From Modestobacter sp. (GTDB lineage Bacteria; Actinomycetota; Actinomycetes; Mycobacteriales; Geodermatophilaceae), in the NCBI GenBank assembly GCA_025966175.1, contig JAOPVN010000168.1, forward strand, positions 1-9,591: a DNA stretch of 9,591 nucleotides. Reading direction: 5' to 3'. The notes under the pieces are model-generated. The model saw only the letters and a program-made list of their open reading frames with translations. It was not told the DNA's origin and made no database searches. A program made the position numbers and the translations under genes. Positions 1 through 5,721 of this stretch are shown here, in pieces (position 1 is the stretch's first letter; each line of letters opens with the position of its first letter).

Positions 1-133
1 AGCCGGTCGGGATGACCTTCATGGCGATTTCGGGCGAGTCGCCCAGGCGCATGACGGAGCCCTTGCCGAACTGCTTGTCGATCTGGGCGAGGGCCATGTC
101 GAGGGCCTTGTCGCGGTCGAGCGTTGCTGCCAT
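1..133 (-). CDS. recA: RecA recombinase, N-terminal fragment (cut by window edge)
   Basis: RecA is the ATP-dependent strand-exchange protein of homologous recombination and the co-protease that triggers LexA self-cleavage. Only the first 44 codons are present. They read MAATLDRDKALDMALAQIDK, then QFGKGSVMRLGD and IPTG, which is the characteristic RecA start: the KALDxALxQIxKxFGKGSxMxLG helix and the turn leading into the core domain. The ATP-binding core lies beyond the left edge. The ATG at 131-133 is preceded on the minus strand by GAAGGTGG, a good ribosome-binding site. The leader carries two damage-responsive promoter signals, described separately. The gene upstream on the same strand is the HxlR regulator, 182 bases away, so recA is probably transcribed from its own promoters. 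Confidence 0.96.
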   Translation of the reverse strand, partial: MAATLDRDKALDMALAQIDKQFGKGSVMRLGDSPEIAMKVIPTG

Positions 134-173
134 GGTGGCCACCTTCGGATGTCGCTGTAGCGGGTCGTCGCCG

Positions 174-196
174 ACGCTAGGGCGGGGGTCTGACAC
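174..196 (-). promoter_or_regulatory. RecA-NDp (PafBC-type) promoter of recA
   Basis: Read on the minus strand this is GTGTCAGAC, eight bases, then TAGCGT. The LexA-independent damage promoter known from mycobacteria is TTGTCRGTG-N8-TAnnnT, activated by PafBC. Here the TGTCAG core, the exact N8 spacing and TAnnnT are all matched; the last two motif bases are AC instead of TG. The -10 element (174-179) lies about 40 bases before the recA ATG, giving a leader of roughly 30-35 bases that includes the ribosome-binding site. The position matches the proximal promoter of mycobacterial recA. The motif match is seen directly; PafBC control is inferred. Confidence 0.72.
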
Positions 197-216
197 TTTC
201 CGCGGACCGAGCGCAT

Positions 217-245
217 CTGTGGACGAGCACCGGACCTGTGGACGC
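217..245 (-). repeat. Direct repeat CTGTGGACG x2, DnaA-box-like
   Basis: The 9-mer CTGTGGACG occurs at 217-225 and again at 236-244, 19 bases apart. On the minus strand the overlapping 9-mers are TCGTCCACA (218-226) and GCGTCCACA (237-245). These match the actinobacterial DnaA box TTGTCCACA at 8 of 9 and 7 of 9 positions. They lie between the LexA box and the proximal recA promoter. DnaA binding is inference; the repeat itself is certain. Confidence 0.4.
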
Positions 246-246
246 C

Positions 247-275
247 ACGGTATGCCGAACAAGTGTTCGATTCCA
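247..275 (-). promoter_or_regulatory. LexA-controlled (SOS) distal promoter of recA with SOS box at 256-269
   Basis: Positions 256-269 read CGAACAAGTGTTCG, a perfect CGAAC-N4-GTTCG dyad, the Gram-positive/actinobacterial SOS box bound by LexA. On the minus strand a TACCGT (247-252, fitting TAnnnT) follows the box. TGGAAT (270-275) sits exactly 17 bases upstream of it as a weak -35, so the operator falls inside the promoter spacer, where LexA would block RNA polymerase. The box lies about 123 bases upstream of the recA start, so the distal transcript would have a leader of roughly 100 bases or more. The box is firm; the exact -35 and -10 are my best reading. Confidence 0.85.
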
Positions 276-315
276 GCGACACGCCGGAATCGTCTCGACG
301 GTGCGGCAGACCGCC

Positions 316-702
316 TCAGCGGGGCGGGCGGACCTCGTCCACGGCAGCCCGCGCGGCCAGGACGGCCGGCATCCGGCCCTCGACGAACCCGATCAGCCCG
401 AGCAGGTGGGGCACGAGCTCGGCGCCAGCGTCGGTGAGCCGGTACTCCACGTGCGGCGGGATGGTCGACCGGACCTCACGGTGCACCCAGCCGTCGCGCT
501 CCAGCGTCTGCAGGCTCTGCGCCAGCATCTTCTCGCTGACGCCCTCGATCCGGCGGCGCAGCTCACCGAACCGGCGCGGGCTCTCGGCCAGCGCCGACAG
601 CGCCAGCAGGGCCCACTTTCCGGTCACGTGCTCCAGGGCCTCACGCGAGGTGCAGGCGCGGCGGAAGACGTCGGCCACCAGCTCCTCGACCGTCTGCTCC
701 AC
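316..702 (-). CDS. qorR: HxlR-family redox-sensing repressor (QorR/YtfH-like)
   Basis: This 128-residue winged-helix regulator of the HxlR family has GKW at residues 28-30, the recognition helix at about 56-71 (SEKMLAQSLQTLERDG) and the wing ending in EYRLT at 86-90. It has a single cysteine, Cys17, in the N-terminal helix where HxlR proteins such as QorR and YodB/HypR carry their oxidant-sensing thiol. Such regulators repress a neighbouring quinone or aldehyde reductase until the cysteine is oxidised or alkylated. The start is GTG at 700-702, chosen for the strong AGGAGGG four bases upstream. It is divergent from the qorB-type gene with a 101-base gap holding an operator-like dyad, the same pairing as E. 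coli ytfH-ytfG and corynebacterial qorR-qor2. Family assignment is secure; the specific QorR role is inferred from context. Confidence 0.88.
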   Translation of the reverse strand: MEQTVEELVADVFRRACTSREALEHVTGKWALLALSALAESPRRFGELRRRIEGVSEKMLAQSLQTLERDGWVHREVRSTIPPHVEYRLTDAGAELVPHLLGLIGFVEGRMPAVLAARAAVDEVRPPR

Positions 703-747
703 TCCACCCTCCTCGCGTCGTCCCGGCCAGTGTACCGTCCGAGCCGA

Positions 748-772
748 TGGTACTTACGATTCGTTAGTGCCA
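748..772. promoter_or_regulatory. Operator dyad between qorR and qorB
   Basis: TGGTACTTACG (748-758), ATT, CGTTAGTGCCA (762-772) is an 11-base inverted repeat with 9 of 11 pairs matching. It is the most AT-rich part of this region. A possible -10 for qorB (CATACG, 771-776) overlaps its right end. A good minus-strand -10, TACACT (729-734), lies 13 bases from its left end. One bound HxlR dimer could therefore shut both divergent promoters. A further GTACC/GGTAC pair (732-736 and 749-753) extends the symmetry to the left. The dyad is seen directly; the bound protein is inferred. Confidence 0.65.
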
Positions 773-803
773 TACGAACAGACAGCACTCGGAGGAGTCC
801 CCC

Positions 804-1661
804 ATGATCGCCGTCACTGGAGCCACCGGCCACCTCGGCCGTCTCGTCGTCACCGGCCTGCTGGACGCCGGCGTCCCGGCCGCTGAGGTCGTCGCCGTCG
901 TCCGGACGCCGGACAAGGCCGCCGACCTCGCCGCCCGCGGCGTCCAGGTCCGCCAGGCCGACTACACCGACCGGGCCGCCCTGCAGGCCGCGCTGCAGGG
1001 GGTCGACCGGCTGCTGCTGGTCTCCGGCAGCGAGGTGGGCCAGCGCGTTGCGCAGCACACCAACGTCCTGCAGGCCGCGAAGGCCGCCGGCGTGGACCTG
1101 GTCGTCTACACCAGCGCGCCCAAGGCCGACGACACCCCGCTCCCGCTGGCGCCGGAGCACATCGCCACCGAGCGGCTGATCGCCGACTTCGGCATCCCGG
1201 CCGTCGTGCTGCGCAACAACTGGTACTTCGAGAACTACGACCAGCAGATCGGCCAGGCCGCCGCGACCGGCGAGCTCACCGGCAGCGCGGGCCAGGGCCG
1301 GATCGCCGCCGCCACCCGGGAGGACTTCGCCGCCGCCACCGTTGCCGTCCTGACCGCTGAGCAGCCCACCCCCGGCATCGTCGAGCTCGGCGGTGACGAC
1401 GCATGGACGCTCTCGGACCTGGCCGCCGCCATCGCGGCCGAGACCGGCCGCGAGGTGACCTACCGCGACCTGTCCCCGGAGGAGCACGTCCGCTCCCTGG
1501 TGGCGGTCGGGCTGCCGGAGGGGACGGCGCAGTTCGTCGCCGGGCTGGACCAGGCGATCGCGCAGGGGGCGCTGGACACCGGCAGCCGGGCGCTCTCCGG
1601 GCTGACCGGACGGCCGACCACGACGCTCGCCGAGTACGTGCGCACGGCCCTCGGCCGCTGA
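804..1661 (+). CDS. qorB: NAD(P)H:quinone oxidoreductase, QorB/YtfG type (atypical SDR)
   Basis: This 285-residue atypical short-chain dehydrogenase/reductase resembles E. coli QOR2 (YtfG), which reduces quinones with NADPH in the cytoplasm. The Rossmann motif GATGHLG is at residues 6-12. Family-typical blocks follow in order: VRQADYTDRAALQAALQGVDRL, SGSEVGQR, AAKAAGVDLVVYTSA, EHIATERLI and RNNWYFENY, with a C-terminal GRPTTTLAEYV. Length matches the usual 280-290. The ATG is preceded by GGAGGAG at a suitable distance. It pairs with the divergent HxlR regulator, suggesting induction by quinones or oxidants and a role in electrophile detoxification. Its 3' end runs into a hairpin shared with the convergent DUF3046 gene. 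Other NmrA-like reductase substrates are possible, but the match to QOR2 across its length is good. Confidence 0.9.
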   Translation: MIAVTGATGHLGRLVVTGLLDAGVPAAEVVAVVRTPDKAADLAARGVQVRQADYTDRAALQAALQGVDRLLLVSGSEVGQRVAQHTNVLQAAKAAGVDLVVYTSAPKADDTPLPLAPEHIATERLIADFGIPAVVLRNNWYFENYDQQIGQAAATGELTGSAGQGRIAAATREDFAAATVAVLTAEQPTPGIVELGGDDAWTLSDLAAAIAAETGREVTYRDLSPEEHVRSLVAVGLPEGTAQFVAGLDQAIAQGALDTGSRALSGLTGRPTTTLAEYVRTALGR

Positions 1662-1667
1662 CCGCCG

Positions 1668-1712
1668 CGACGTTCCGCCGGAGGGGCTCAGCGCTCCTTC
1701 GGCGGGACGTCG
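1668..1712. terminator. Imperfect hairpin at qorB / DUF3046 convergence, likely bidirectional terminator
   Basis: CGACGTTCCGCCGGAGG (1668-1684) and CCTTCGGCGGGACGTCG (1696-1712) form a 17-base stem with 15 matched pairs around an 11-base loop. The hairpin begins seven bases after the qorB stop and covers the stop and last codons of the DUF3046 gene. It could stop transcription from both sides. There is no T tract, which is common in actinobacterial terminators. Part of the symmetry lies in coding sequence (1688-1712), so some may be incidental. Confidence 0.55.
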
Positions 1713-1882
1713 TACTCCTTGCAGATCTCCAGCCACACGGTGCGGATCGGCACGCCGGCCTCGATCGCCTCCACCGCCGTCCGCCCATCGAGCGAGCCGA
1801 ACACGTGATCGTGGGCCACGGTCCGACCTCTCATCGCGCCGAACTGCTGCTCCATCCGGGACCAGAACTCCTGCAGCCGCAC
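1688..1882 (-). CDS. DUF3046 family small protein
   Basis: This 64-residue protein matches the actinobacterial DUF3046 family: a start of VRLQEFWSRMEQQFG, then ARDHV-like AHDHVFGSLDGRTAVEAIEAG, VWLEICKEY and the end VPPKER. Family function is unknown; members commonly sit close to recA/recX, as here. The start is GTG at 1880-1882, chosen because the family normally begins (M/V)RLxEFW; the upstream ribosome-binding site is weak. An in-frame GTG six codons earlier (1898-1900) is a less likely alternative. It begins 44 bases after the MFS gene on the same strand, so the two are probably co-transcribed. The short length and mixed helix-rich sequence suggest a small soluble protein. Family is confident, role unknown. 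Confidence 0.86.
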   Translation of the reverse strand: MRLQEFWSRMEQQFGAMRGRTVAHDHVFGSLDGRTAVEAIEAGVPIRTVWLEICKEYDVPPKER

Positions 1883-1926
1883 GCCGACGACCGTACCCAC
1901 CGCGTGCTGGTGCCCCGCGACCAGCG

Positions 1927-3210
1927 CTACCGGCCCGGACCGGCGAGCGCTCCCCGCGCTCCGGCCCAGACCGCGGCCAGCGGCACCACCAGCACCGCCG
2001 CGGCGACGGCGACCAACCCGAACCCACCGATCGCCAGCAGCGGCCCACCGACCGCACCGGCCAGCGCCGCACCCAGCCCCATCAGCAGGTCGGTGGCGCC
2101 CTGCGCGGTGGGCCGCAGCTCCGCGGTGACCGACTCGGTCACCAGCGTCGACCCGGCCACCAGGCCGCACGACCAGCCGAGCCCGAGCAGGAAGAGCCCG
2201 GCGCCGAGCTGGAGTGCCGCCCCGGCCGGCGCGGTGCCCGCCACGAGGCTGGCGAGCAGGAGCAGGACGCCGCCCAACGCCACGGTCGCCGTCCGCCCGG
2301 CCCGGTCGGCCAGCCAGCCGACGACCGGGGAGAACAGGTACATCCCGGCGACGTGCACGCTGATCACCAGCCCGATCACCCGCAGCGTCGTTCCCTCGGC
2401 GCCGGAGTGGCCCGCGCCCATGTGCACCGGCGTCATCACCATCAGGCCGACCATCACCGCGTGCGAGACGACCACGGCGGTCAGCCCGAGCCGCCCACCG
2501 GGGCTGGCCCACACCGCGCGCAGTGCCGTTCCGGAGCCGGACCGGGGCGGCGGCCCCGCCGGGGCGGTCGCCGCGGACAGCCGGCGGGCGAGCAGCAGCG
2601 GGTCCGGGCGCAGCAGCAGGAGCGCGCCGAGGACGACGACGACGAACACCGCGATCGAGAGCACGAACGCCCCACCGAGCGCCGGCAGCCCGAGGGCCCG
2701 GCCGAGGTCGTCGCCGGGGCCGGCGAGGTTGGGGCCCAGCACCGAGCCGACGGTGGTGGCCCACACGACCAGCGCCAGGGCCCGACCCCGGTGCTCGGGC
2801 TCGGCGAGGTCGGCCGCGGCGTAGCGAGCCTGCAGCCCGCTGCTGGTCGCCGCACCGAAGAGGAACAGCCCGGCCAGCAGCGACGGCAACGAGGACACCG
2901 CCGCGGCCCCGACGACCACGAGCGCCCCGAGCACCGCGATCCCGTAGCCGAGCGCCAGCCCGGCCCGGCGGCCGCGCCGGTCACTGACCCGGGCCAGCGG
3001 GACGGCGACGAGAGCCGCCCCCAGCACGCTCGCCGTCTGACCCAGCCCGGCCGCCGCGTCACCGCCGGCCACCTCCCGGGCGAGCAGGCCGCCGACGGTG
3101 ATCCCGATGGTCACGCCGAGCCCACCGAGCGCCACCCCCGCCGAGAGCACCGCGACCGTCCGCCGCTGCACAGCGGCCCGGTCGAGCGACGACGGCAGGG
3201 GTCCGGTCAC
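1927..3210 (-). CDS. Major facilitator superfamily transporter (12 TM)
   Basis: This 427-residue membrane protein has about twelve hydrophobic helices (roughly 18-44, 58-75, 84-103, 106-126, 144-163, 178-200, 241-262, 277-297, 306-323, 330-352, 372-393 and 395-417). The MFS signature A loop appears as DRRGRR at 77-82 between helices 2 and 3, and its second-half copy as GWLADRAGR at 298-306. A polar linker (about 201-238, rich in Pro, Arg and Ser) joins the halves. These features make it a proton-driven carrier, probably an exporter; the substrate cannot be read from sequence. The GTG at 3208-3210 was chosen because the 35 residues that precede it in the longer open frame are low-complexity and run through the 3245-3274 palindrome. 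A CACACT lies six bases before this GTG, so a leaderless transcript is possible. It leads into the DUF3046 gene. Confidence 0.88.
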   Translation of the reverse strand: MTGPLPSSLDRAAVQRRTVAVLSAGVALGGLGVTIGITVGGLLAREVAGGDAAAGLGQTASVLGAALVAVPLARVSDRRGRRAGLALGYGIAVLGALVVVGAAAVSSLPSLLAGLFLFGAATSSGLQARYAAADLAEPEHRGRALALVVWATTVGSVLGPNLAGPGDDLGRALGLPALGGAFVLSIAVFVVVVLGALLLLRPDPLLLARRLSAATAPAGPPPRSGSGTALRAVWASPGGRLGLTAVVVSHAVMVGLMVMTPVHMGAGHSGAEGTTLRVIGLVISVHVAGMYLFSPVVGWLADRAGRTATVALGGVLLLLASLVAGTAPAGAALQLGAGLFLLGLGWSCGLVAGSTLVTESVTAELRPTAQGATDLLMGLGAALAGAVGGPLLAIGGFGLVAVAAAVLVVPLAAVWAGARGALAGPGR

Positions 3211-3244
3211 CCGGCGAGTGTGCCGGACGCGCCCGCCCCCAGGG

Positions 3245-3274
3245 CCCGCGCACGCGGCCGGCCGCGTGCGCGGG
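3245..3274. repeat. 30-bp perfect palindrome upstream of the GH3 lipoprotein
   Basis: CCCGCGCACGCGGCC is followed at once by its exact reverse complement, with all 15 pairs matching and no spacer. It lies in the 77-base gap between the divergent MFS (start 3210) and GH3 (start 3288) genes, ending 13 bases before the GH3 ATG and six before its AGGAG. As neither gene reads into it from outside, it is not a normal terminator. It could be an operator, a cruciform, or, if transcribed, a hairpin restricting GH3 translation. Confidence 0.75.
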
Positions 3275-3287
3275 TAGACAGGAGCAG

Positions 3288-4466
3288 ATGAGCGCAGGGG
3301 GACGACGGCGGGCACGGAAGCGGCGCCTCGGCGGCGCGCTCGCCGGCACCGTCGTGCTGGCCCTCGCCGCCTGCGGTTCGGGCGACCCGGCGCCCGCCGC
3401 CGCGTCCGGCACGGCCGGATCGTCGTCCTCCCCGGCCCCTCCCCCGGCGTGCGCCGACCGGACCCTGGCGGAGCTGGACCTGCGGGAGCGGGTGGGCCAG
3501 CTGCTCCTGGTCGGCATCCCCGTGGACGACCCGGTGGCCGGCTTCGCCCAGCTGTCCGGGCTCCCGGTCGGCGGGGTCTTCCTGCACGGGCGCAGCTCGG
3601 CGGGCGTCGCCGCGCTGGCCGCGGCCGTCGCGCAGGTGCAGGCGGCGGCCGAACTGCCGCTCCAGGTCGCCGTCGACCAGGAGGGCGGCTACGTGCAGAC
3701 GCTGCGCGGCCCCGGTTTCGACGACCTGCCCACCGCGGTCGAGCAGGGGCGCCTGCCGGCCGAGGTGCTGCGCAGCGACGTCGGCCGCTGGGCGTCGCAG
3801 CTACGGGACGCCGGGATCACCCTGGACCTCGCGCCGGTCGCCGACACCGTGCCGGCCGGCACCGAGCGCGGCAACCCGTCCATCGGGGCCAACGACCGCC
3901 AGTACGGCAGCGACCCGGCGCAGGTCGCGGCGAGCGTGACGACGGTGGTCACCGCGCTGCAGGACGCCGGGGTCGCCGCTGCGGTGAAGCACTTCCCCGG
4001 GCTCGGCCGGGTGCCGGTGGACACCGACACCGCGAGCGGCGGTATCGACCCGGAGACCACCCGCACGGATCCGTTCCTGGCGCCCTTCGCCGCCGGGGTG
4101 GAGGCGGGGACGGCCGCGGTCATGGTCAGCTCGGCGCGCTATCCGCAGCTCGACCCGGACCGGGTGGCGGTCTTCTCCGCACCGGTGATCGACCTGCTGC
4201 GGAACGACCTGGGCTTCGACGGCGTGGTGGTGAGCGACGACCTGGCCACCGAGGCCGTGGCCGGCACGCCGGTGGAGCGGCGGGCCGTCGAGGCGGTCAC
4301 GGCCGGGGTGGACGTCGTCCTCACCGTCGCGACGGCCGACGCGGGGCGGCTGGCCGACAGCCTCCTCGAGCAGGCGACCGCGGACCCGGCGTTCGCCGCC
4401 CGGGTGACCGGGTCGGCCCGGCGGGTGCTCGCACTCAAGGAGCGCTTCGGCCTGCTGACCTGCTAG
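3288..4466 (+). CDS. Glycoside hydrolase family 3 lipoprotein (NagZ/LpqI-like beta-N-acetylglucosaminidase)
   Basis: This 392-residue exported lipoprotein has a basic N-region (RRRARKRR), a hydrophobic core and a lipobox LAAC with Cys29 as the lipidated residue. A Ser/Pro/Ala linker (to about residue 55) leads to a GH3 TIM-barrel. Motifs seen are RVGQLLLVG, VDQEGGYVQ (D130-E132), NPSIGANDRQYG, KHFPGLG (234-240), and GFDGVVVSDDL with the expected nucleophile Asp317. The family removes GlcNAc from peptidoglycan fragments; mycobacterial LpqI does so at the cell envelope. The canonical NagZ acid/base signature D-S-H after KHFPGHG is D-T-D here (245-247), so the usual histidine is missing, as I recall also for LpqI types. 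The ATG has AGGAG only three bases upstream. The stop is shared, in the sequence CTAG, with the convergent acyl-CoA dehydrogenase. Confidence 0.88.
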   Translation: MSAGGRRRARKRRLGGALAGTVVLALAACGSGDPAPAAASGTAGSSSSPAPPPACADRTLAELDLRERVGQLLLVGIPVDDPVAGFAQLSGLPVGGVFLHGRSSAGVAALAAAVAQVQAAAELPLQVAVDQEGGYVQTLRGPGFDDLPTAVEQGRLPAEVLRSDVGRWASQLRDAGITLDLAPVADTVPAGTERGNPSIGANDRQYGSDPAQVAASVTTVVTALQDAGVAAAVKHFPGLGRVPVDTDTASGGIDPETTRTDPFLAPFAAGVEAGTAAVMVSSARYPQLDPDRVAVFSAPVIDLLRNDLGFDGVVVSDDLATEAVAGTPVERRAVEAVTAGVDVVLTVATADAGRLADSLLEQATADPAFAARVTGSARRVLALKERFGLLTC

Positions 4467-5608
4467 AGCCCCATCGACCGCCCGACGATCTCCTTCATGA
4501 TCTCGTTCGTGCCGCCGTAGATGGACTGCACCCGGGCGTCGCGCCAGGCCTTGGAGACCCGGTACTCGCTCATGTAGCCGTAGCCGCCGTGCAGCTGCAG
4601 GCACCGGTCGGCGACCTTGTTCTGCAGCTCCGTCGTCCACCACTTCGCCATCGCGGCGTCGGTGGCGGTGAGGTCGCCGCTGTCCAGTTGGCGGACGCAC
4701 TCGTCGACGAACGTGCGGGCGATGGTGACCTCGGTCTGCAGCTCGGCGAGGACGAACCGGGAGTGCTGGAACGAGCCGACCGGCCGGCCGAACGCGGTGC
4801 GGTTGGTGACGTACTCGACGGTCAGCGCGAGCACCGTCTCGGCGGAGGCGACGGCGGAGACGGCGATGTGCAACCGCTCCTGGGGCAGGTTCTGCATGAG
4901 GTGGGCGAAGCCGGCGTCCCGGGTGCCGAGCAGGTTGGCGTCGGGCACCCGGACGTCGTCGAAGAACAGCTCGGCGGTGTCCTGGGCCTTGAGCCCCACC
5001 TTGTCCAGGTTGCGGCCCCGGGTGAAGCCGTCCATGCCGCGCTCGACGACGAGCAGGCTCAAGCCCCGGGAGGCCGGGACGTCGGTCGCGGTCCGGGCGA
5101 CGACGATCACCAGGTCGGCGTTGATGCCGTTGGTGATGAAGGTCTTCGAGCCGTTGAGCACCCAGCCGTCGCCGTTCCGGCGCGCAGTGGTCTGGATGCC
5201 CTGCAGGTCGCTGCCGGCGGCCGGCTCGGTCATCGCGATCGCGGTGATCAGCTCACCGGCGCAGAACCGGGGCAGCCAGCGCTCCTTCTGCTCCTCGGTC
5301 GCCAGGTCGCGCAGGTAGGGGCCGACGACGTCGTTGTGCAGCCCGAACCCGACGCCGCTCGCACCGATCCGGGTGAGCTCCTCGCTGAGCACGCAGGACC
5401 AGCGGAAGTCGCGGACCCCGCCCCCGCCGTAGCGCTCGTCCAGGTCGATGCCGAGCAGGCCCTGCGCGCCGGCGGCGGTCCACAGCTGGCGGGGCACGAT
5501 GCCGTCCTTCTCCCACTCGTCGTGGAAGGGGGCGACGTTCTTCTCCAGGAACGCGCGGACGCTCTCGCGGAAGGCCTCGTGGTCGGCCTCGTACAGGCTG
5601 GAACGCAT
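4463..5608 (-). CDS. Acyl-CoA dehydrogenase, long-chain (LCAD-like) type
   Basis: This 381-residue flavoenzyme would carry out the FAD-dependent alpha,beta-dehydrogenation of acyl-CoA in beta-oxidation. Seen in order: an N-terminal helical domain, the FAD/substrate motif ITAIAMTEPAAGSDL (121-135), the beta-domain with WVLNGSKTFITNG (149-161), and the C-terminal helical domain with QLHGGYGYMSEY (338-349) and IYGGTNEIMKEIVGR (363-377). In MCAD-type enzymes the base is the Glu of YEGT; here that site is Gly (YGGT). Instead LPQERL (241-246) supplies Glu244, as in mammalian LCAD and isovaleryl-CoA dehydrogenase. Length is normal. The start is the ATG at 5606-5608 with AGGAC just upstream. A dyad (5611-5638) abuts the start codon and may be its operator. 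Substrate chain length is not provable from sequence. Confidence 0.93.
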   Translation of the reverse strand: MRSSLYEADHEAFRESVRAFLEKNVAPFHDEWEKDGIVPRQLWTAAGAQGLLGIDLDERYGGGGVRDFRWSCVLSEELTRIGASGVGFGLHNDVVGPYLRDLATEEQKERWLPRFCAGELITAIAMTEPAAGSDLQGIQTTARRNGDGWVLNGSKTFITNGINADLVIVVARTATDVPASRGLSLLVVERGMDGFTRGRNLDKVGLKAQDTAELFFDDVRVPDANLLGTRDAGFAHLMQNLPQERLHIAVSAVASAETVLALTVEYVTNRTAFGRPVGSFQHSRFVLAELQTEVTIARTFVDECVRQLDSGDLTATDAAMAKWWTTELQNKVADRCLQLHGGYGYMSEYRVSKAWRDARVQSIYGGTNEIMKEIVGRSMGL

Positions 5609-5610
5609 GT

Positions 5611-5638
5611 CCTGCAGTGTGGCTCACGACACTGCGGG
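5611..5638. promoter_or_regulatory. Inverted repeat GCAGTGT-N8-ACACTGC at the acyl-CoA dehydrogenase start
   Basis: CCTGCAGTGT (5611-5620), eight bases, then ACACTGCGGG (5629-5638) forms a dyad with seven perfect central pairs, one mismatch and two more pairs. It begins two bases upstream of the acyl-CoA dehydrogenase ATG and overlaps its ribosome-binding site. It also lies 84 bases upstream of the divergent 5722 gene. Both neighbours are acyl-CoA-dehydrogenase-fold proteins, so an operator for a TetR- or GntR-type fatty-acid regulator is plausible but unproven. In RNA it would be a hairpin just before the start codon. Confidence 0.5.
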
Positions 5639-5721
5639 GCCGACACCCTGCCGCATGGCGCGGCCGGGCCCAGGGCAGGGCAGTGCCGTACCGATCCGAC
5701 GGCGACGAGGCGAGGCAGCAG

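Noticed and set aside
308..330. Terminator after the HxlR gene (CCGC-CTCA-GCGG)
   Set aside because: Only a four-base stem overlapping the stop codon; too weak to separate from GC-rich background.
238..886. Plus-strand open frames across the recA leader and HxlR gene
   Set aside because: Shadows of the HxlR gene and of the recA promoter region; no ribosome-binding sites or family features.
624..2072. 482-codon open frame on the minus strand
   Set aside because: Antisense to qorB and overlapping the HxlR, DUF3046 and MFS genes in wrong frames; Arg/Gly-rich and without domain similarity.
1883..2764. Long upstream extension of the DUF3046 frame
   Set aside because: It overlaps the MFS gene in another frame and reads as Arg/Ala/Gly noise; family similarity begins only at 1882.
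3245..3274. Rho-independent terminator
   Set aside because: Both neighbouring genes start away from it, there is no T tract, and it lies immediately before a start codon.
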